Source: Sphingobacterium humi (GTDB taxonomy: Bacteria > Bacteroidota > Bacteroidia > Sphingobacteriales > Sphingobacteriaceae). From it: a stretch of 64,000 bases of DNA. The position numbers and the translations under genes are program-made. The number at the start of each line of letters is the position of its first letter. Within the stretch, counting starts at the first letter, position 1. Shown one piece after another: positions 25,306 to 33,143 of this stretch. The stretch covers positions 310,001-374,000 of the forward strand of contig NZ_WSQA01000001.1 of NCBI RefSeq assembly GCF_009768885.1, in the 5' to 3' direction. The notes under the pieces are model-generated. The model saw only the letters and a program-made list of their open reading frames with translations, was not told where the DNA came from and did no database searches.

Positions 25306-28038
25306 TTAGTATCTCCCTTCTTCCGCTCCATACACACGTTTAGGAATCACGTGGTACTGCCCGCCCTGGCTTTTCCAACTCAGAACATGCTTACTCGGAA
25401 GAATGTTGACATTAAAGCTACTATTTTTTCCTGTATTATTCACATTCCAAAATCCATCCTGCAAACCGATCAGCATTACCTCATAGTCTTTTCTTGCAGG
25501 CACAGTAAATTCAAAACCCGCATTCAAAAAGGCACCTGGCTTTGCCATAATGATAAATTTATCGGCAATTTCAATTTCAAAATACTGCTCCTTCTCGACC
25601 GCCTTAACCGGCAATTTAGCCGCTCCAGCTTCCGTCATCTGGAAAACATTCGTGTAACTATGTTTCCCTCCTTTTGCGGTAGATTGCACCATCACACGCG
25701 TTCCTTTCGCTTCCGGCCAAGGTGACTTCACCTGATACATATCGCCGAATACAAAGGCACTGGAATCTCCCGAAAACAATTGAATCTTCCGCTCTTCTAA
25801 ACGCGGTTGAATCATATCGACATAGGTCACTCCTTTTGCACCTTTAAATTGACTGGTCAAGCGTGCGCCAGTGGCTGTAAGCTCCGGTTTCTCCAACGTA
25901 TTGATCTGCCAGAAGGCCTCAAAATTAGGATCGCTCGCTTGTACTTCATCCATCAAAATAATAGCGGCAGGTACATCTTTACGTTTCAGGTTTAAAAACA
26001 AAAAGCTTTTCTTATAGGCCGATACTTTCGCACTGTAGGCAGCCGTTAAATCGGCAGCGAAGTAACTGTAGCTCGGCTGAACCGGATCGGGACCATAAGT
26101 CGAGGCCAAGACCGTACCGGTATGATACCAAGAATCTTGCAAAACCTCATCTACAGTTTTTGGAAAGCGTTGGCTAAACCGTGTTCCGCCGTCGTTAGTT
26201 TTCGTACGAAACAACAAAGGCTCCTTCGGATCACGAACCAAAAGCATGCTGTGGGAAATGGATCTTTTATTAAAGTTGAAATCGTAAGGCGAACCATAGG
26301 ATAAATACAAGCCTAAATCGCCAACCTGAATCCCATGATGGTAAATCTGCAAGGCACCGGCATCAGCATGCTGGTGGTTTCCGAAATGGTATCCGCCGCC
26401 TTTTATTTCCGCAATCACATCGCTACTTTGCCTGTCTGCAGACCAGCCCGTACGAGCAACCATAGCACCCAATACCGTTCCAAAATCTTTAGTTAAAGGC
26501 AGGCTTGATAAATCGCTTTCCGCTTTTAAAGCCGGGTCATTTAACAATAAAAACAATACCGGATTAGTGGCCAAACCACCTTGCTTATAGAACTCGCCTT
26601 TTACCAGCGCATTTCCTGAGAAAGCATAGCACAGCAACATGGTCTGCGGGTTTTTCCAATAAAACTCATCGCTACTGTTATATTTCACATTGAACATATC
26701 GCCATCGCGCAGCATTTTTCCATCCGGCGTGCGCATATAGATCCAATAATCGCTCATGTTTTTAATATTATCATCAAAAACAGAATAACCTAGCATCCGG
26801 TAGTATAACCATACGGCATGCATTTCCCACCCGAAACGGTAGCCCCCATAATCAATGCCCTGATTATGACGTGGCGACTGATACTCAAACTTCCGCATAG
26901 GTACCAATTGTTCCAGAATCGTATAGGAAACATACTTATAAGGCTCCGGGTCTTCGTCGTAAATGGCTAAGCTCCAGGCCAGCATATCACGACACACCTG
27001 CGCCTCATTCCCATGCCCATTGATGATACTTTCCAATCCGTAAAACGGTGGCCAACCGATTTCCATATCGCGCACCAAAAGTTGCATGTCTGCACGCAAG
27101 GCTGCTTTTCTTTGGGTATCGATTAAACCATAACACCAGTCGTAAACCAAGGCACTGGTATAAATTGCCCGCCCCAATTCACGCGTAATATCGCCATAGG
27201 TGATATTACCAAATTCTAAGCGCTGAACATAATTTTGCAACAAGTCTACAGCTTCCATACCTACACTACGGTCGCCACTCATTAAATAGTAAAATGCTTT
27301 CTTTTCAATAATTTGTTCCAAAGCCTCATCATGGAATATCTCATCCTGATGGGCATAAGGAAATGGGTATGGCGCCAAAGCCACCGCCTTAACGGCCTCC
27401 CATGCTGGTCGGTTTTCCTCGGCCAGCAAGCGGCTTTTCACCACAGGCAGGCTCTCGGCATTTACCCAAAGCCGAGGCCTATCGGCACTTGGCAACACCT
27501 TCGGCACATATTTTTCTGCCGCCTCCGGCGCTACAGGTGCTTGATAGGCCTTAACTTTAATAGCAGTTAAGATCAGATCCTTGGGCAACCAAATTTTCAA
27601 AACCTCCTTGTCCTTCGAAAAATCAAACTTCCCTAAGTCTTGCTTGCCCCCTTTATATTGGTCGAACAAAATACGCTTGGTAATTTTTGAATCTCCCAAC
27701 TGAAAATAGCCAAGCTGCGTCAGCATGCCTGTTTTATCGTTTTCCTTTAATGCCGCAACGTCATAAGCTAGGGTTTCGCCTTCCAAGACATAAGTCCCAG
27801 CTTCCGGCACCTGCACTTCCAGCCAAACATCTGCCGGACGCTCCGGATACCCCTCGGCAACAGGCCCTGCTTGCATCAGGCCTTTTCCCGCTGCTGCTTT
27901 ATCTTTCGATGCCACAACCCGAATGGATTTCGCCTTTTTGAACTTTTGATACGGATAAACAACCTGCGCTTGTGCAGCCGTTATGAAAATGGATAATAAG
28001 CAAGTAATAAAAAGTACGGGACGTAAGTTCATCAGCAC
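25306..28038 (-). CDS. Heparinase II/III-family polysaccharide lyase-like protein
   Basis: 910 residues with a signal peptide (about 1-24, ending AAQAQ). An N-terminal beta-rich module precedes an (alpha/alpha)-toroid (SADRPRLWVNAESLPVVKSRLL, YGLESIINGHGNEAQVCRDMLAWSLA). The heparinase II/III beta-sandwich core follows, with the hallmark HFGNHQHADAGALQIYHHG near residue 550. Relatives cleave uronate-containing glycans such as heparan, chondroitin or alginate oligomers by beta-elimination. It is the third gene of a susC-susD-lyase operon. The predicted location is periplasm or surface. The exact lyase family and substrate cannot be assigned from sequence reading alone. Confidence 0.88.
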   Translation of the reverse strand: MLMNLRPVLFITCLLSIFITAAQAQVVYPYQKFKKAKSIRVVASKDKAAAGKGLMQAGPVAEGYPERPADVWLEVQVPEAGTYVLEGETLAYDVAALKENDKTGMLTQLGYFQLGDSKITKRILFDQYKGGKQDLGKFDFSKDKEVLKIWLPKDLILTAIKVKAYQAPVAPEAAEKYVPKVLPSADRPRLWVNAESLPVVKSRLLAEENRPAWEAVKAVALAPYPFPYAHQDEIFHDEALEQIIEKKAFYYLMSGDRSVGMEAVDLLQNYVQRLEFGNITYGDITRELGRAIYTSALVYDWCYGLIDTQRKAALRADMQLLVRDMEIGWPPFYGLESIINGHGNEAQVCRDMLAWSLAIYDEDPEPYKYVSYTILEQLVPMRKFEYQSPRHNQGIDYGGYRFGWEMHAVWLYYRMLGYSVFDDNIKNMSDYWIYMRTPDGKMLRDGDMFNVKYNSSDEFYWKNPQTMLLCYAFSGNALVKGEFYKQGGLATNPVLFLLLNDPALKAESDLSSLPLTKDFGTVLGAMVARTGWSADRQSSDVIAEIKGGGYHFGNHQHADAGALQIYHHGIQVGDLGLYLSYGSPYDFNFNKRSISHSMLLVRDPKEPLLFRTKTNDGGTRFSQRFPKTVDEVLQDSWYHTGTVLASTYGPDPVQPSYSYFAADLTAAYSAKVSAYKKSFLFLNLKRKDVPAAIILMDEVQASDPNFEAFWQINTLEKPELTATGARLTSQFKGAKGVTYVDMIQPRLEERKIQLFSGDSSAFVFGDMYQVKSPWPEAKGTRVMVQSTAKGGKHSYTNVFQMTEAGAAKLPVKAVEKEQYFEIEIADKFIIMAKPGAFLNAGFEFTVPARKDYEVMLIGLQDGFWNVNNTGKNSSFNVNILPSKHVLSWKSQGGQYHVIPKRVYGAEEGRY

Positions 28039-28090
28039 AATAGGTTTTGAAAATTTTACTAAAAATACAAATTATACACAGGACAACAGC

Positions 28091-29707
28091 TTATTGCCAA
28101 CCTGGGTTTTGTGTTAACTTCGGATTCAAATCACGCTCAGCTTGTGGAATCGGCCATAAGTAATAATGATCTGGGAAACCACGCTGACGGATATTCACGC
28201 CCGTAAATTCGGTCATCCACACGCCATCCACTACAGATTTCGCAATCTTCCAACGACGGATATCCGAATAACGTTGACCTTCGCCAGCCAATTCAACCAT
28301 ACGCTCCTGTCTAATTCTTTCGCGCATCGTCTCTTTGTTTAAGCCTTTTGGCAATTTAGGCATACCAGCACGCGCACGAACCGCATCAACCGCATCGTAA
28401 ACCGATTGATCAGGTGAACCTAAGGCTTCGTTCTTCGCCTCTGCATACATCAGCATCACATCCGCTAAACGAATCAGCGGGAAGTTCTGCGGCATGTTAT
28501 CCTGCAAGGTATAAACCGATCCGGTTTCCACAAATTTACGCCATGCATAGCTACCATTCGTCCAAACAGGAACATATGCCGTCGCATCAGATGCCACTAC
28601 CGGGAAACGATACAAGAATTCTACGCCACCCCGACCTACGAAAGTAGACCAAGGCACAATAACTGATTTATGTAAACGTGGATCCCTGTTTTCAAACAAC
28701 TTGCGTACGCTTGCTTCATCGCGCCAATCTGCAGCATTATTCGGGTTGAAGGTTCCACCTTGCGCATTCTTATAATTATTGAAATCAAATTTGCTGCCAT
28801 CGGCCATTTCAAATGCATTCACCAATTTTGGCGTCGGACGCGTACGTTGCGAACCTGTTGTTGCGCCACGTGCATTTCCATAGTTACGATCGGTCGCAAT
28901 ACCATGCCCTTGTTCAGCAATATATTGCACATCAAAAAGCACTTCCGTATTGTTATTTCCGGCTACGCGGAATAGCGTATGGAAATCGCCCAATAAACGG
29001 CGATCGCTTTTATCCATCACCTCTTTAAAGTCGGCTGCCGCTTTTTCATTCTCTTTGGCCCATAAATGTGCCTTTCCGCGCATCGCTAAGGCGGCCCATT
29101 TCGTTGCTCTTCCCTTATTCGATTGATCGTAAGTTTCCGGCAACATGGCATAGGCTTCTGTCAAATCCTTAACAATAAGGTCATAAACTTCCTTCTCGGT
29201 AGCCCGCGCATTGTAGGCTTCATCCACATTCATGGCATGCTCATACAACGGCACCGCACCGAAATAATCCCATAGCTTAAAGTAAAAATAAGCACGGAAG
29301 AATTTCGCTTCACCCAATACCCTGTTTTTCATGGCCTCGCTCATAGGAATTTCAGGCACCTTGGTTAAAATGGTATTCGCCCGAAAAATCCCTTTATAGA
29401 ATATCCCCCAGGAAGTTTGGTAAAATGCCGCATTGGCCGGGAACAAACCTGTTGTCAATCCCGTTGCGAACGATTGATACGAAATATCTGTAAAGTCATC
29501 CATCATTCCATAGAAAACAATACTGTTGGTAAACTCCTTATTTGCTGCATAAAGGGTATTGGCACCTTTAATGGCGTCGTCTTCCGACTTCCAATAATCT
29601 CCTTCGGAAAGCCCTACCAAGGAGTTTCTATCTAGAAAATCACTGCAGGAGCTCAGCATCACGACAGCTGCTGCCGGCAGGATAAATTTTTTAATATGTT
29701 TAAACAT
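28091..29707 (-). CDS. SusD/RagB-family outer-membrane lipoprotein
   Basis: 538 residues from the ATG at 29705-29707; the longer open frame would overlap the SusC stop and lacks a sensible signal. The lipoprotein signal ends VVMLSSC (Cys21), followed by SDFLDRNSLVGLSEGDYWKSEDDA, typical of SusD. TPR-like helices (LGEAKFFRAYFYFKLWDYFG) and the C-terminal signature ERMVELAGEGQRYSDIRRW are present. It lies 11 bases after the SusC gene and 52 before the heparinase gene. It should bind the glycan at the cell surface. Confidence 0.93.
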   Translation of the reverse strand: MFKHIKKFILPAAAVVMLSSCSDFLDRNSLVGLSEGDYWKSEDDAIKGANTLYAANKEFTNSIVFYGMMDDFTDISYQSFATGLTTGLFPANAAFYQTSWGIFYKGIFRANTILTKVPEIPMSEAMKNRVLGEAKFFRAYFYFKLWDYFGAVPLYEHAMNVDEAYNARATEKEVYDLIVKDLTEAYAMLPETYDQSNKGRATKWAALAMRGKAHLWAKENEKAAADFKEVMDKSDRRLLGDFHTLFRVAGNNNTEVLFDVQYIAEQGHGIATDRNYGNARGATTGSQRTRPTPKLVNAFEMADGSKFDFNNYKNAQGGTFNPNNAADWRDEASVRKLFENRDPRLHKSVIVPWSTFVGRGGVEFLYRFPVVASDATAYVPVWTNGSYAWRKFVETGSVYTLQDNMPQNFPLIRLADVMLMYAEAKNEALGSPDQSVYDAVDAVRARAGMPKLPKGLNKETMRERIRQERMVELAGEGQRYSDIRRWKIAKSVVDGVWMTEFTGVNIRQRGFPDHYYLWPIPQAERDLNPKLTQNPGWQ

Positions 29708-29718
29708 GATCGTACGTG

Positions 29719-32700
29719 TTAAAAGGTAATATTTAATCCTACAACCCATTGCTTCATCAACGGATAAGCAATACTTGCGTTCTCCGGATTATAGCCCTGG
29801 AACTTGGTAAAGGTGAAATAGTTCTCCAAGTTTGCATAAACCCGCAGGCGCTCCACCTTAAACTTCGAAGAAGTCGCATACGGCAAGGCATAACCTAACT
29901 GTAAAGATTTGATGCGGAAGAAGGAGGTATTATGCAACCAATAATCGCTATACACCGAATTTAAAGCCGAGCTGGAGGTTAATAACCTCGGATACTCGGT
30001 GGATTTATTCTCTGGCGTCCAGCGGTTTAAAATCTCTTTGCGTTGCAAGAAACCTTCATTCAGGTTGAACGTGTTAAAACCATCATTTCCCCAGTATTCT
30101 TTAACACCGCCAATACCCTGTGCTACCACATTTAAATCAATGTTTTTATAGGCCACGCTCAGGTTTAATCCGTAGGTATATTTTGGCAAAGAAGAGTAGT
30201 CCTTAATCACACGGTCTTCTTCGTTAAAAATCTTATCGCCATTGGTATCTTTATACAACATGTCGCCTGGTTTTGGTTTACCACCCACATAGGTTGCAAA
30301 GGTATACCCATCCGCAATCAGCTGATCAACTTCCGATTGATCCTGAATAATACGATCAAACTCCAACATATAGAAACTGTTGTATGGGCTTCCTTCCAAG
30401 GTAATATTCATCGCATTGATGGAACGATCGCCATGGAATTTCAAGACCTTATTCTTTACCGTCGAGAAATTTCCATTGATAAAGTACGACCAGTTTTCGC
30501 CAATTTTATCCTGGTAGCCTAACTGGAATTCTAACCCTTTGTTGGTCATTTCGGCAATGTTCTGCCAAGGTGGCGAGAAGTTACCCATCACCATAGGAAT
30601 AGGAATTTTTGTTAAGATATCGCTGGTATTTTTATTGAAATACTCGGCAGTAAGGGTCAATCTATTTTGCAATAAGGTTAAATCCAAGCCGACATTGCTA
30701 ATGGTTGTTGTTTCCCATTTGATTTTGCTATTAGCAATTTCTTTCGGCGCAACGCCTTGCTGCAACTGTCCGCCAAAGGGGTACAGGTAAGAACCATAAA
30801 CCACTTGGTAGGTATAATCGCCAATACGGTTATTTCCTAAACGACCCCAAGATCCTCTAATTTTAATATCATCGAAAACCGATTTCAAAGGTGCTGCAAA
30901 TGGCTCCTCTAAAATACGCCATCCCGCAGAGAAGGATGGGAAGAAACCCCAGCGGTTGTTTTTCGCAAAACGTGACGATCCATCGTAGCGCGCACTCGCT
31001 TCCAGCAAGTACTTGCCTTTATAATCGTAATTTACACGTCCAAAGAAAGATTGCAAGGCATCATCGGTTCCCGATCCACTGATCGACTCCAGGTTGGTAC
31101 CTGCATCTAAAATATAAATCGCATCATCGCCTAGGATATCGTTTTTCTTGGCATCAAAAATATCCATGCGGTTGTATTGTTGGTCAAAACCAGCCATTAA
31201 TGCCAAATTATGGCTATCGTTGAAGGTTTCTTTATAGCGCAACAAGGTATTTAAGATGGTCGAATAATCGCGGCGGCTCGCATTCATCAAGCTGTTTACA
31301 CTTGGTTTTTTCTGGTAAGGTGCATTGGTTTGGAAGTTCCATAACGCAAATGGACGCACATAAACCCAGTTCCGGTTGTTATTGTAGTTAAAGCCAAAGC
31401 TACTCTCCCACTCCAGGTTTTTCATCAGGTTCACAATACCGTAGAATTTCATCCCTAGGCGTTGTCTTTCAAAGTTACCGCGTGCATTATCTACATAAGC
31501 TCTTGGGTTAGTACCTTGGGGTAAGCCGCTAAACATTTCGCCACCATAACGTCCATCCTCAAACATCGGAATAACACCCGGTGTGGTGTTTCGAATACTC
31601 GAGAAGAACGAGCCTACATCCACAGGGCCACGATCTGACCAATTGCCAAATACATTTCCACCCAAGGTCAATACATCCTTAATTTTTGTATCGGCATTGA
31701 TGCGGAAATTATAACGCTTATAGCCGGAATTATCTATAATTCCTTTATTATCTAAATAGCCTAAAGACATTGCAAAATTACCCTTTTGACCGCCACCACG
31801 AACGGCTAAATTATGTTCGGTTAACAGGGTATTATTCAACATCTCCTCATACCAATTGGTATTGGGATACAATGGATTCCCTGCTGCCGATTCACGACGC
31901 CATTCGTCAATTAAGGATTGCGCATATTTCTCACGCCCTTCCGATTCGTTCACCAATTCCATATGGGTGGCCATGTCGGAAATAAATTCTACATTCTTCG
32001 CTGCAGCTTGGCTCCCTACATACCCACTATAATTGACGGTAAAATTCTCGCTGTTACCCTTTTTGGTGGTTACTAATATAACGCCATTGGCAGCACGCGA
32101 ACCGTAGATGGCCGATGAAGACGCATCTTTTAAGATGGACACATTGGCCACATCATTTGGGTTTACATCATTTAAAGCTCCCGGAACCCCATCGATAATC
32201 ACTAAAGGCGAAGCATCATTCATGGTTCCTTTACCGCGTACCAAAAGGTTAAATCCCTCCGCACCCGGTGCGCCGGATGTTTGGGCAATATTTAATCCCG
32301 AGCCGCGACCTACTAAGGCCGATGCCAGGTTCATATTCGGACGGCTGTTGGTGGCCTCGTCAAACTTTACCGTACTAACGGCCCCCGTTAAGTTTACTTT
32401 CTTTTGGCTACCATAACCTACCACCACTACTTCATCCAAGGAATTTTCAGCAACCTGCAATTGCACCAAGCGTGCATCTCCTGCATTTAATTCCAATGGC
32501 TGATAGCCTAACATTTGGAATTCCAAACGATCGTTCGCCGACCCCGGAAGGATATAACGCCCATCCTGATCTGTAGGAACGGATTGATTCGTGCGCATGT
32601 TCCGTACGCGAACGGCCGCCAAAGGCTTCCCTGTGGCATCCTTAACTTGTCCGGTCAACTGCTGCTGCAGCTTGGAGTAAACGCCCGAAGAACTGTTGAA

Positions 32701-32835
32701 TAAGGTAGGACTGCTTAAGGAAGTGGAAGGTAGCACATCTGTATTGGCTACGGCCCCTAAGGAGATAAATGGTAGACCGACTAGCAGACAGCTCCGATTT
32801 ATCACATCCCTGATTTTAAACTGTTTGAGTTTCAT
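29719..32835 (-). CDS. SusC/RagA-family TonB-dependent receptor (lyase locus)
   Basis: 1038 residues. A signal/anchor region (about 1-31) is followed by a linker, a carboxypeptidase-regulatory-like domain (QLTGQVKDATGKPLAAVRVRN, about 58-135) and a TonB-box-like NSLDEVVVVGYG. The plug (PLVIIDGVPGALNDVNPNDVANVSILKDASSSAIYGSRAANGVI) and the barrel, ending in GLNITF, complete it. There is no STN domain, which agrees with control by the GntR protein rather than by sigma/FecR. It leads the susC-susD-heparinase operon. Its upstream region contains two pairs of GTATAC-core operators. Confidence 0.95.
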   Translation of the reverse strand: MKLKQFKIRDVINRSCLLVGLPFISLGAVANTDVLPSTSLSSPTLFNSSSGVYSKLQQQLTGQVKDATGKPLAAVRVRNMRTNQSVPTDQDGRYILPGSANDRLEFQMLGYQPLELNAGDARLVQLQVAENSLDEVVVVGYGSQKKVNLTGAVSTVKFDEATNSRPNMNLASALVGRGSGLNIAQTSGAPGAEGFNLLVRGKGTMNDASPLVIIDGVPGALNDVNPNDVANVSILKDASSSAIYGSRAANGVILVTTKKGNSENFTVNYSGYVGSQAAAKNVEFISDMATHMELVNESEGREKYAQSLIDEWRRESAAGNPLYPNTNWYEEMLNNTLLTEHNLAVRGGGQKGNFAMSLGYLDNKGIIDNSGYKRYNFRINADTKIKDVLTLGGNVFGNWSDRGPVDVGSFFSSIRNTTPGVIPMFEDGRYGGEMFSGLPQGTNPRAYVDNARGNFERQRLGMKFYGIVNLMKNLEWESSFGFNYNNNRNWVYVRPFALWNFQTNAPYQKKPSVNSLMNASRRDYSTILNTLLRYKETFNDSHNLALMAGFDQQYNRMDIFDAKKNDILGDDAIYILDAGTNLESISGSGTDDALQSFFGRVNYDYKGKYLLEASARYDGSSRFAKNNRWGFFPSFSAGWRILEEPFAAPLKSVFDDIKIRGSWGRLGNNRIGDYTYQVVYGSYLYPFGGQLQQGVAPKEIANSKIKWETTTISNVGLDLTLLQNRLTLTAEYFNKNTSDILTKIPIPMVMGNFSPPWQNIAEMTNKGLEFQLGYQDKIGENWSYFINGNFSTVKNKVLKFHGDRSINAMNITLEGSPYNSFYMLEFDRIIQDQSEVDQLIADGYTFATYVGGKPKPGDMLYKDTNGDKIFNEEDRVIKDYSSLPKYTYGLNLSVAYKNIDLNVVAQGIGGVKEYWGNDGFNTFNLNEGFLQRKEILNRWTPENKSTEYPRLLTSSSALNSVYSDYWLHNTSFFRIKSLQLGYALPYATSSKFKVERLRVYANLENYFTFTKFQGYNPENASIAYPLMKQWVVGLNITF

Positions 32836-32929
32836 CTTGCTCAGGTTAAAATGATTAGTAAATTGATTTAAAATAATCTAGTAATGGTTATCACGGTATT
32901 TTTAAATCAAGCTCTTTTCAAAAAGAATC

Positions 32930-32978
32930 CAAAAATATCCGATTATTGAATACAATATTAATACATTTATGTATACAA
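32930..32978 (-). promoter_or_regulatory. Promoter and proximal operator pair of the susC-susD-lyase operon
   Basis: A minus-strand TATTTTTG (32937-32930) fits the -7 element, giving a leader of about 88 bases. Directly upstream lie TTGAATACAA (32946-32955, one mismatch) and ATGTATACAA (32969-32978). Their centres are 23 bp apart, the same spacing as in the aminotransferase/SMP-30 gap. The first palindrome covers the -33 zone. Confidence 0.65.
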
Positions 32979-33021
32979 TACAACAAAATATTCGCAAAAT
33001 TTTAGGATTATTTTCGTGTAG

Positions 33022-33053
33022 AAAAGAGAAAAACCCTTATAAATAAGGGTTTT
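33022..33053 (-). terminator. Terminator of the susC-susD-phospholipase operon
   Basis: A perfect 10-bp stem AAAACCCTTA/TAAGGGTTTT (33030-33039 and 33044-33053) with loop TAAA. On the minus strand it is followed by TTTTTCTCTTTTC. It separates the phospholipase transcript from the lyase-operon promoter downstream. Confidence 0.8.
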
Positions 33054-33083
33054 AATAGTGGAAATAGCTGTTTTAACAATTAT

Positions 33084-33116
33084 TTGTATACAATAATATT
33101 ACATTTCTGTATAAAT
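33084..33116. promoter_or_regulatory. Distal GntR-type operator pair
   Basis: A perfect TTGTATACAA (33084-33093) and a weaker CTGTATAAAT (33107-33116) again have centres 23 bp apart. The pair lies 138 bp upstream of the proximal pair, between the phospholipase stop codon and its terminator. It could act as a second operator through DNA looping, or as a roadblock to read-through. Confidence 0.6.
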
Positions 33117-33143
33117 CTACTAGACCTCAAGCCTTACTCCAGC

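Noticed and set aside
28060..28080. AATTATACACA upstream of the heparinase gene as another GntR site
   Set aside because: It lacks the GTATAC core and the second dyad; too weak to count.
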